The notes beneath the pieces are model-generated. The model had not been told where the DNA came from and searched no databases. It saw only the letters and a program-made list of their open reading frames with translations. The position numbers and the translations under genes are program-made. A stretch of DNA of 13,170 nt from Bacteroidales bacterium (lineage in GTDB: Bacteria > Bacteroidota > Bacteroidia > Bacteroidales > UBA7960), in contig PWNY01000141.1 of assembly GCA_003557805.1 (NCBI GenBank), positions 1 to 13,170 of the forward strand. Direction: 5' to 3'. Below, in pieces: positions 5,978 through 12,888 of the stretch (position 1 is the first letter of the stretch; every line of letters starts with the position of its first letter).

Positions 5978-8611
5978 ATGAAGAACATTCCAAAGCAATA
6001 CTCTCCCGGCAAGTCAGAAAAAAAATGGTACAAAGAATGGCTTGACAAAGGCTATTTCAGGTCTGCACCCGATGACAGGGCACCCTATTCCATGGTTATA
6101 CCACCACCCAACGTAACTGGCGTGCTTCACATGGGCCATATGCTCAACAACACCATACAGGATGTTCTGGTCAGAAGGGCCCGTATGTCAGGTTTAAACA
6201 CATGCTGGCTGCCCGGCACCGATCATGCTTCAATTGCAACGGAGGCAAAAGTTGTTAACAAACTAAAAAGCGAAGGGGTTGAGAAAAAGGATATTAGCAG
6301 GGAGGAGTTCCTGCACCATGCCTGGGAATGGAAGGAAAAGCACGGTGGTATAATCCTTGAACAGCTGAAAAAGCTGGGAGCTTCCTGTGACTGGGAACGC
6401 ACCAGGTTCACAATGGACGATGAACTCTCAGAATCAGTTATCAGGGTGTTTGTTGACCTTTACAATAAAGGATTGGTTTACAGGGGGGTAAGAATGGTAA
6501 ACTGGGACCCCAGGGCACTTACTGCGCTCTCAGATGAAGAGGTTGTTTACAGGGAGGTAAACTCCAAACTGTACTATATCCGCTACCAGGTAGAGGGAAG
6601 TGAAGATTTTGTAACGATAGCCACCACCAGGCCCGAGACAATACTGGGCGATACTGCCATCTGTATTCACCCCGATGATGACCGTTACAGGCAACTGGCA
6701 GGGAAAAAGGCCCTGGTACCTCTTATTGACCGGCCGGTACCATTTATCATTGACGATTATGTAGATATGGAGTTTGGTACGGGTGCCCTTAAGGTAACGC
6801 CGGCCCATGATATAAACGACTACAACCTGGGGCTGAAACATGGTCTTGAAAGCATCGACATATTCAATGATGACGGCAGCCTTAATGAAAAGGCCGAGAT
6901 TTATATAGGCGAAGACCGTTTCGCAGCCAGGGAGAAGATAACCCGCGAGCTCAAGGATAAGGGACACCTGGTTAAGATTGAAGAGATCACAAACAGCATT
7001 GGTTACTCGGAGCGTACTGACGAAGTTATAGAGCCGAAGCTCTCCCTGCAGTGGTTCCTGAAGATGGATGCCCTTGCAAAGCCAGCTCTTGATGTAGTAA
7101 TGGACGATACAATACGTTTCCACCCTCCCAAGTTCAAGAACATCTACAAGCACTGGATGGAGAATGTAAGGGACTGGTGCATTAGCCGCCAGCTTTGGTG
7201 GGGCCACCGTATTCCTGCATACTATACTCCTGATGGTGGTTTCGTGGTTGCACAAAACCGCACCGAGGCGCTGATTGCAGCAAGGGAAAAGTTCAGCAAA
7301 GAGATCAGGGATGAAGACCTCCGGCAGGATGAGGATGTCCTTGACACCTGGTTTTCATCCTGGCTCTGGCCAATATCAGTATTTGACGGTATAAACTCTC
7401 CCGCAAACCCGGAGATTAAATACTACTACCCGACCAATGACCTGGTAACGGCACCGGAGATACTGTTTTTCTGGGTTGCCAGGATGATAATGGCAGGACT
7501 TGAGTTCAGGGGTGAAGTCCCTTTCAGGAATGTATACCTGCATGGTATAGTCAGGGACAAGCAGGGCCGGAAAATGTCAAAATCACTTGGCAACTCACCC
7601 GACCCCCTTGAGCTGATCGAGAACTACGGGGCCGACGGAGTAAGGGTCGGTATGCTTTTATGCTCCCCTGCAGGCAACGACCTTCTGTTTGAAGAGTCAT
7701 TATGCGAACAGGGTCGCAATTTCTGCAACAAGATATGGAATGCTTACAGGCTTACCCAGAGCTGGGACATTGACAATGACCTTCCCCAGCCGGCCTATGC
7801 CAACACAGCGGTAAGCTGGTTCGAAGCCAGCCTGAACAAGACCCTTAATCTGCTTGAAGACCATTACTCCAAATACAGGATAGCTGATGCACTGATGACC
7901 ACATACCGCCTGATCTGGGATGACTTCTGTTCATGGTACCTCGAGATGGTCAAACCCTTGCCAGGTAAGCCCATAGATGCCTCCACTTACAATACCACCA
8001 TCGGTTTTCTCAACAGCCTTCTGCGCATACTCCATCCCTTCATGCCTTTTATTACGGAGGAGATATTCCAGAGGATCAAAAAAGAGGGTGAAGAGGAGAG
8101 CATATGCATTGCAGGGAAACCGCAGCCAGGGATATACGATAACCAGATTATCGAAAGTTTCTCTTTTAACCGCCAGGTAATTGTGGCGATCCGCAACCTT
8201 CGTCAGGAAAGGAACATATCACCAAAAGAGGGGATAGATCTTTATATAAAGAAAAACAACAATGAACAGCCTGACCTTAGGTTTGACGGTATCATAAAAA
8301 AACTCTGCAATATAAACCACCTTGACTATGTAAGCCAGAAACCAGAAGGTATGCATTCGGTTATCATTAAGTCAACCGAATTGATGATTCCGCTTGACAG
8401 GCACATAGATACGGAAGAAGAGATAAAGAAGCTTGAAGCAGAGTTAAAATACCAGGAAGGTTTCCTTAAAAGTATTGATAAAAAGCTGTCAAACGAAAGG
8501 TTCATAAATAATGCACCGGCACAGGTGGTGGAAAGGGAAAGGAAAAAACGCAGCGATGCTGACTCCAGGATAAAGGTAATAAAGGAGCAGTTAAAAAGTC
8601 TCGGGGGCTGA
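5978..8611 (+). CDS. valS: Valyl-tRNA synthetase
   Basis: The 877-residue product is a full-length class I synthetase that charges tRNA-Val and hydrolyses mischarged Thr-tRNA-Val in the cytoplasm. The HIGH-type motif is HMGH (51-54), preceded by PPPNVTGVL; the KMSKS loop is exactly KMSKS (532-536). Between them is the CP1 editing insertion, with TTRPETILGDTA and GTGALKVTPAHD. The anticodon-binding helical domain follows, with LEMVKPL and ILHPFMPFITEEI. The last 75 or so residues are charged and helical, fitting the ValRS C-terminal coiled-coil arm. The start at 5978 places the N-terminal IPKQYSP-type segment as expected. The gene stands alone on the plus strand, divergent from lplA and convergent, 12 bases apart, with the M14 peptidase gene. 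Confidence 0.98.
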   Translation: MKNIPKQYSPGKSEKKWYKEWLDKGYFRSAPDDRAPYSMVIPPPNVTGVLHMGHMLNNTIQDVLVRRARMSGLNTCWLPGTDHASIATEAKVVNKLKSEGVEKKDISREEFLHHAWEWKEKHGGIILEQLKKLGASCDWERTRFTMDDELSESVIRVFVDLYNKGLVYRGVRMVNWDPRALTALSDEEVVYREVNSKLYYIRYQVEGSEDFVTIATTRPETILGDTAICIHPDDDRYRQLAGKKALVPLIDRPVPFIIDDYVDMEFGTGALKVTPAHDINDYNLGLKHGLESIDIFNDDGSLNEKAEIYIGEDRFAAREKITRELKDKGHLVKIEEITNSIGYSERTDEVIEPKLSLQWFLKMDALAKPALDVVMDDTIRFHPPKFKNIYKHWMENVRDWCISRQLWWGHRIPAYYTPDGGFVVAQNRTEALIAAREKFSKEIRDEDLRQDEDVLDTWFSSWLWPISVFDGINSPANPEIKYYYPTNDLVTAPEILFFWVARMIMAGLEFRGEVPFRNVYLHGIVRDKQGRKMSKSLGNSPDPLELIENYGADGVRVGMLLCSPAGNDLLFEESLCEQGRNFCNKIWNAYRLTQSWDIDNDLPQPAYANTAVSWFEASLNKTLNLLEDHYSKYRIADALMTTYRLIWDDFCSWYLEMVKPLPGKPIDASTYNTTIGFLNSLLRILHPFMPFITEEIFQRIKKEGEEESICIAGKPQPGIYDNQIIESFSFNRQVIVAIRNLRQERNISPKEGIDLYIKKNNNEQPDLRFDGIIKKLCNINHLDYVSQKPEGMHSVIIKSTELMIPLDRHIDTEEEIKKLEAELKYQEGFLKSIDKKLSNERFINNAPAQVVERERKKRSDADSRIKVIKEQLKSLGG

Positions 8612-8623
8612 CAGTTTTTTATA

Positions 8624-10657
8624 TTATCTGCCGGGGTGGAATATCCTTTGAACTGATTCGCGCCCGGCACCCGATAATCTTACCACATAGACACCAGGCC
8701 CTATGTGGTTATAAAAACCCCATAGACCCATGGTGTGAACACCTGCCTGAAGAAAGCCTTTATGGATGGTAGCTGCCTCCTTACCCCATACATCATAAAT
8801 GGCCACATGAAAAACACCTGGCTCTGAGATTTCAAAGCTAACAACCGAGTTCTGCTCAAGAGGGTTTGGATAAACCCGCAATTGGGATTTGGTAACAGTT
8901 GTTCCAGGATCATACACTGACAAAGGCTCAGAAAATATTGCAAGTATCTCAAGGTCGGCATCTACACTTACCTCCATATCCGGCTCAAAAAACTCATCCC
9001 CGTTGATCACCCACCTGTCAAACTCCCAGTTCTCTTCCGCAACGGCCTCAAGGGACAGATTCGCCCCTGAATTGTAAAGCCTCTGGCCCTGAAACGGATC
9101 AACATACCCTTCTCCCTCAACATCCATCACAATGCTGTGCAATTCACCCGACACCTGGGGTCCCAGTGCAATTACCACATCCAGCCTCTGATAGTCTTCA
9201 ATTCTCACTCCCTCAACAAACAGGTCCTCATACCCTTCAGCCGAATAGACTATGTTGTAATCACCAGCAAGCAGGGGGCGGTTATAGTTGCCAAATGGCA
9301 CAGAAGAAACAATTTCCGATCCCAACTCATCATGGCCAGGAATCGAGATAACTGCTTCAATCGGGTCACCGCTGGCATTGTCATACACCTTTCCATGCAG
9401 CCCGTAACCGGACTGGCGTATATAATTGATAAGTGAGCGGTAGTTGTATTCCCATATATCAGGCAGCAACTCCGACGCAATCAGCTTCTGATTACTGAGC
9501 TCAAGGGTGAACTCCCTGCAGCTCCTGTAATAGTTGAAATAATCCTGGCGGCTTCCGTATACTACATACCAGTCACCTCCATGGGTCAGGCCACCCCCCT
9601 GTCCTGTCATGTAGCCGGAAGGGCTGTATTTGTGGACCGTGTCAACATATTCCCTCATGACAAACTCCCACCATTTGTGATCGGCATGCCTTTTTTGATC
9701 CGATCTCCAGCTGTCAAACGGGAAGTTTACCAGTTCAGTGCCTCCATGCATGTTCGCCGACATAATAAAATTCATCGTGTCGGTAAAACTGATCATTACT
9801 TCAGTCTCGGGCTGGAGTTCATCCCAGGGGTCATTCACCGGGTTTGGGTAGTTGCGGTTAAGGTCAACCCCGTTCAGGTTTGACCTGGTTGCGCCTGCAA
9901 CCGTAGAGTTGTCATTCCTGTAAGTACCGTCAGGGTTTTCATTGGGGCAAATCCAGATGTCGGTGTTCCTGACCAGTTCCGTTATCCCCTCATCCTTGCC
10001 ATAATTACTAATTATATGGTGGATAAGCCTGAGCGATAAAATGAAACCGGCAGTCTCATCACCATGTATGGTTGCTGTGTACATGAATTTGGGAACATCT
10101 CTTCTTTCCCCGGGGGATTCAGAAATTTGTGCAAATAGAATATCACGGCCGTAAACCGTCTGACCAATATTGTATATCTTAACCAGCTCCGGGAACTCCT
10201 CCTGAAAACTGTACATAAGTTCAACATATGCCTCATACTCGGGATAAAAATCCCAGTTACCGGTAAGGTCCTTATTCCTGATATCATCCCATGATCTCAT
10301 GGCCGGATCAAAGTCAATATCGCCCGGATGCCTTAAAACTGAAAAGGGGATCCCATAAGATGCAAACCCGGCAAACGCGTGGGGGGAGATATATGCATAG
10401 GCGCTGTCTCCGGAAATCATGTCAAGTGATACCAGCCTGCCAAGATCAGTTATGCCCTGTGCATCAGCAACAGGAAAAGAGATATACAGCTCCTTTTGCT
10501 CAGATGCCTTTTCAAAAGATCCGGCCGTCAAGCCATTACAGAGACCCGTAACCTTTACTGCCGTGGGCATTATTAAAACCAGGACCATGGAGAGCTTCAG
10601 TAAAAGCCTTCCGCGACCTGGTTGTGAGCAAAGGTGGCGTTCAGGTATATATGACAT
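8624..10657 (-). CDS. Secreted M14 zinc carboxypeptidase with T9SS sorting domain
   Basis: This 677-residue multidomain exoprotein has a signal peptide (basic to residue 21, hydrophobic 22-34), a propeptide-like segment (about 56-115) and an M14 catalytic domain (about 135-415). The zinc ligands are His198 and Glu201 in HGDE and His304 in ANMHGG. Asn267-Arg268 in DLNRNYP fit carboxylate binding, and Glu386 in FTLELS is the catalytic base. Residues 418-500 look like a carboxypeptidase regulatory-like beta-sandwich, and 505-577 resemble an InlB B-repeat-type domain (NWEFDRWVINGD). The end (about 590-677, with VYPNP and GVYVVRL) is a type A T9SS sorting domain. It should be exported through the outer membrane and remove C-terminal residues from peptides, like P. 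gingivalis CPG70. An in-frame TAG two codons upstream makes this ATG the first possible. It lies downstream of dapA across a heptamer repeat. Confidence 0.93.
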   Translation of the reverse strand: MSYIPERHLCSQPGRGRLLLKLSMVLVLIMPTAVKVTGLCNGLTAGSFEKASEQKELYISFPVADAQGITDLGRLVSLDMISGDSAYAYISPHAFAGFASYGIPFSVLRHPGDIDFDPAMRSWDDIRNKDLTGNWDFYPEYEAYVELMYSFQEEFPELVKIYNIGQTVYGRDILFAQISESPGERRDVPKFMYTATIHGDETAGFILSLRLIHHIISNYGKDEGITELVRNTDIWICPNENPDGTYRNDNSTVAGATRSNLNGVDLNRNYPNPVNDPWDELQPETEVMISFTDTMNFIMSANMHGGTELVNFPFDSWRSDQKRHADHKWWEFVMREYVDTVHKYSPSGYMTGQGGGLTHGGDWYVVYGSRQDYFNYYRSCREFTLELSNQKLIASELLPDIWEYNYRSLINYIRQSGYGLHGKVYDNASGDPIEAVISIPGHDELGSEIVSSVPFGNYNRPLLAGDYNIVYSAEGYEDLFVEGVRIEDYQRLDVVIALGPQVSGELHSIVMDVEGEGYVDPFQGQRLYNSGANLSLEAVAEENWEFDRWVINGDEFFEPDMEVSVDADLEILAIFSEPLSVYDPGTTVTKSQLRVYPNPLEQNSVVSFEISEPGVFHVAIYDVWGKEAATIHKGFLQAGVHTMGLWGFYNHIGPGVYVVRLSGAGRESVQRIFHPGR

Positions 10658-10666
10658 GAACTATTC

Positions 10667-10764
10667 TTTCTTCTTTATTCTTTCTTCTTTCTTCTTTTTT
10701 CTTTATTCTTTATTCTTTATTCTATATTCTTTTTTCTTTCTTCTTTCTTCTTTCTTCTTTCTTT
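10667..10764. repeat. Heptamer minisatellite, 14 tandem units of TTTNTTC
   Basis: Fourteen consecutive 7-base units fit TTTNTTC on the plus strand, with only position 4 freely varying (C, A or T). The order at position 4 is C, A, C, C, T, A, A, A, A, T, C, C, C, C. Unit 9 is TATATTC and the last unit ends in T. A partial unit TATTC precedes the array. On the coding (minus) strand it is an unbroken purine-rich tract apart from the variable T. It covers the last 14 or so codons of dapA, its stop, and nearly all of the gap to the M14 peptidase start. Confidence 0.95.
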
Positions 10765-11642
10765 TCCATTTCGGAGAGAAGTGCAGACATGTGGTTGTTC
10801 AGACTCTTGTTTATCTTAACAAGCGGAAGCCTTAAGATGTTTTTGCACAGACCCTTCATCTCCATCAGGGCCTTTACGCCCGAAGGGCTGCCATCTGCAT
10901 ATATGGCCTGTATGAAATCCAGCAGTCCCAGGTGTATCTTCCTTGCCTCCCCAAAACTGTCGTTAAGGCAAAGCCTTACCATTTCAGAGAACTCGGCAGG
11001 AAAAGCATTTGCTATAACGGATATAACCCCGTCCCCGCCCAATGCCATGAAAGGCAGGGTGAGCTCATCATTGCCCGATATAACAAGGAAGTTATCCGGC
11101 CTGTACTTTATTATCCTTGCACATTGCTCCAGGTCCTTTGACGCCTCTTTAATCCCTATAACATTGGGCACCTCACTTGCGATCCTGAGTGTTGTGTCGG
11201 AATCAATATTTGAACTGGTCCTTCCCGGTACATTGTAAATAATTACAGGTACAGGACAAAGACCCCCGATTTCCCTGTAATGATAGAAGATACCCTTGGG
11301 CTGAGGCTTATTGTAATAAGGGCTGACTGATAATACCGCATCAACCCCATCAAATGACATCTGTCTTATGGTATCAAGGATTTGCCTGGTGTTGCAGCCA
11401 CCAACACCGACCACTACCGGCAGCCTCCCATTAACAATTTCAGCGGCAAAATTTATCACCGCGCTCTTCTCATCATCACTCAGTGTTACCGACTCCCCTG
11501 TGGTACCGAGGAATACAAGGTAGTTCACACCACTGCTGATCTGATGTTCGATAATCTTTTCAAAGGAATTGAAGTCTATGTTTCCCTCTTTGTGGAAAGG
11601 GGTGACAACTGCAGTGCCTGTCCCCCTGAATCTATCAATCAT
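10722..11642 (-). CDS. dapA: 4-hydroxy-tetrahydrodipicolinate synthase
   Basis: DapA condenses pyruvate with aspartate semialdehyde in the first committed step of diaminopimelate and lysine synthesis. The 306-residue TIM barrel shows GTTGES (46-51) with Thr47 and Thr48, Tyr110 in SPYYNKP, Tyr136 in IIYNVPGRT, Arg141, and the Schiff-base lysine Lys165 in GIKEAS, equivalent to Thr44, Thr45, Tyr107, Tyr133, Arg138 and Lys161 of the E. coli enzyme. The natural end seems to be around LLSEM; the remaining residues (EKKEERRKKKEKRI) are translated from the heptamer repeat, giving an unusual basic tail. The stop TAG (10724-10722) spans repeat units 8 and 9. The start lies one base after the stop of the DUF6913-type gene, so the two are very likely co-transcribed. 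Confidence 0.97.
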   Translation of the reverse strand: MIDRFRGTGTAVVTPFHKEGNIDFNSFEKIIEHQISSGVNYLVFLGTTGESVTLSDDEKSAVINFAAEIVNGRLPVVVGVGGCNTRQILDTIRQMSFDGVDAVLSVSPYYNKPQPKGIFYHYREIGGLCPVPVIIYNVPGRTSSNIDSDTTLRIASEVPNVIGIKEASKDLEQCARIIKYRPDNFLVISGNDELTLPFMALGGDGVISVIANAFPAEFSEMVRLCLNDSFGEARKIHLGLLDFIQAIYADGSPSGVKALMEMKGLCKNILRLPLVKINKSLNNHMSALLSEMEKKEERRKKKEKRI

Positions 11643-11643
11643 T

Positions 11644-12243
11644 TTAACTCTTGGTTTTTATGATTTTCAAATAATGCATTGCATGTCTGGCAAGTTCTTC
11701 GGCACCAAAGTCATCGCCAACCTCGAGCACCAGGTCAAAAACATCCAGGTAGTCCGGGTGGCGTGCCCCAATCTTGAACTTAGCACTGATTAGTACGGCC
11801 AGGTATTTAAGATGCACAGAACCCGGATGGCTCAGGTCGAGCAAAACATCAAACTCCCCTTCTGTGATTCTTTTTAACCCATCTGCCACTGGCTTTAAGG
11901 TCCATCCAAAATCCTTTTTGCCATATATATGTGCGCCCGAAGCCGTATCCTTTTTTCCGCCCCCTCTGCTTTTTGCCAGGCCTGAAAAACCAATTAGGCT
12001 GACTCTTTTACCATCTTTCTCGATTTTCCTTGCCAGCTCCCCTATAAAACCACTCCCTCCGTTATTATCAGCCTCAAATAGAATCACAAATGATTCAGCC
12101 CCGGAATAGTTCACCACACGCTTTATTCGGCTGATTTTGCCAAGCTTTCGCCTTAGCAGGAATAAACGGAATCTGTAAATCAGCTTTCTCAGGAATCCCA
12201 CATCAATATTTTTAACATTAAAGCTTCTTTTCCCAGCAGTCAA
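11644..12243 (-). CDS. DUF6913-type conserved Bacteroidota protein
   Basis: The 199-residue protein has a basic N-terminus (about 15-45, rich in Arg/Lys with FLRKLIYRFRLFLLRRK) and a C-terminal region with FDVLLDLSHP, then KYLAVLISAKFKIGARHPD and DVFDLVLEVG. That pattern, and its place directly before dapA, fit DUF6913, a Bacteroidota family of unknown function. I see no catalytic motif, signal peptide or clear membrane helix. The ATG at 12243 overlaps the end of the flavin reductase gene by 26 bases. A GTG at 12201 (Val15) would remove the overlap and could be the real start. It ends one base before dapA. Conserved linkage suggests a role near dapA but does not define one. Confidence 0.68.
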   Translation of the reverse strand: MTAGKRSFNVKNIDVGFLRKLIYRFRLFLLRRKLGKISRIKRVVNYSGAESFVILFEADNNGGSGFIGELARKIEKDGKRVSLIGFSGLAKSRGGGKKDTASGAHIYGKKDFGWTLKPVADGLKRITEGEFDVLLDLSHPGSVHLKYLAVLISAKFKIGARHPDYLDVFDLVLEVGDDFGAEELARHAMHYLKIIKTKS

Positions 12244-12733
12244 TTATCTCGCCTATATAAAAACGGTGATAATCGTTATTGGGATATATTTTTTCAATAT
12301 CAAATGTCTGGAAGAAAGACGGGTCAATATCATCAAAATATATCTTCCTGCACTCCAGGACAAGTTTTGCCTCAGCAAACCCTACTGCTCCTGTTGGCAT
12401 GCCAACAGGAGTCATCCCCTCTATATTCATCTTGTTCAGGTCTCTCCCAGAGGTGGTTCCGCAAAGGTTCAAAAGGTCCCTCTGCCGCTCCTCAAAAAAG
12501 GAGATACTGAAATATGCGCTTTTCTCAATAAACTCCCTTGTATACCTCTGTGGCCTGACGAATATCATAACTACAGGTTTACGCCATAGCACACCTGCTG
12601 TACCCCAGCTGGCAGTCATCATATTGTAGTGATCAGTGTTCCCGGCTGTGATCAGCATCCACTCCCTGCCAATAAGTTCAAAAATATTTCCATTAATCTG
12701 TTCCGGCTTGATCTTTTTGAATAATTTCTCCAT
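12218..12733 (-). CDS. Flavin reductase-like FMN-binding protein
   Basis: The 171-residue protein matches the flavin reductase-like, FMN-binding split-barrel family. Recognisable parts are NMMTASWG (37-44) and FVRPQRYT (58-65), which in the family contact the FMN phosphate and ring, followed by FSISFF (75-80), CGTTSGRDLNK (91-101) and the C-terminal strand YHRFYIGEII (155-164). Members bind FMN and reduce flavin with NAD(P)H or act in electron transfer; the physiological substrate cannot be told from the sequence. It appears to be the first gene of the operon with the DUF6913-type gene and dapA, divergent from the PhnP-like gene. A perfect 24-base palindrome lies inside the gene at codons 108-116. 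I found no exact TAnnTTTG box upstream on this strand. Confidence 0.88.
   Translation of the reverse strand: MEKLFKKIKPEQINGNIFELIGREWMLITAGNTDHYNMMTASWGTAGVLWRKPVVMIFVRPQRYTREFIEKSAYFSISFFEERQRDLLNLCGTTSGRDLNKMNIEGMTPVGMPTGAVGFAEAKLVLECRKIYFDDIDPSFFQTFDIEKIYPNNDYHRFYIGEIIDCWEKKL
12388..12411. repeat. Perfect 24-base palindrome inside the flavin reductase gene
   Basis: The left half CTCCTGTTGGCA (12388-12399) is followed without spacer by its exact reverse complement (12400-12411), and the symmetry breaks at the next base pair. It encodes residues 108-116 (TPVGMPTGA) on the minus strand. It could act as a protein-binding site or form an mRNA hairpin. It lies about 320 bases inside the gene. 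Confidence 0.9.
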
Positions 12734-12814
12734 TCCTGGTATTTAGGTTTTCTGTTGTTTCAGGCTGCAATTTACTAAAAAATGAGCAATGGGATATTAA
12801 AAACTCCTTTATCT

Positions 12815-12829
12815 CCTTTGCAACAAAGG
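12815..12829. promoter_or_regulatory. Inverted repeat just upstream of the PhnP-like -7 box
   Basis: CCTTTG (12815-12820), spacer CAA, then CAAAGG (12824-12829) form a perfect 6+3+6 inverted repeat two bases upstream of the TATATTTG box. In this position, between -33 and -7, it could be an operator for a dimeric repressor. The arms are short, so chance is possible. Confidence 0.3.
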
Positions 12830-12831
12830 CC

Positions 12832-12839
12832 TATATTTG
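12832..12839 (+). promoter_or_regulatory. Bacteroidota -7 promoter box for the PhnP-like gene
   Basis: TATATTTG is an exact TAnnTTTG match, 49 bases before the ATG at 12889. A -33-like TTTA is at 12808-12811 with 20 bases between, close to the usual spacing. Confidence 0.5.
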
Positions 12840-12888
12840 CCTGTTAAAACTATAAGCTCATGTACATCAGTTATAAAAACTGCCTTAA

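Noticed and set aside
6530..7255. A 241-codon minus-strand frame opposite valS
   Set aside because: It is fully antisense to a well-conserved valS region, has an unusual composition and shows no recognisable motif; it is a shadow frame.
8591..8620. Possible two-way terminator between valS and the M14 gene (A run, GTC, loop, GAC, T run)
   Set aside because: The GC stem is only three base pairs and a two-base bulge is needed to reach the A/T pairs, too weak to call.
10419..10835. A 138-codon plus-strand frame with a very Phe-rich middle that could look like a membrane protein
   Set aside because: The Phe/Leu-rich part is only the translation of the TTTNTTC repeat, and the rest is antisense to the M14 peptidase and dapA genes. 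No promoter or homology pattern supports it.
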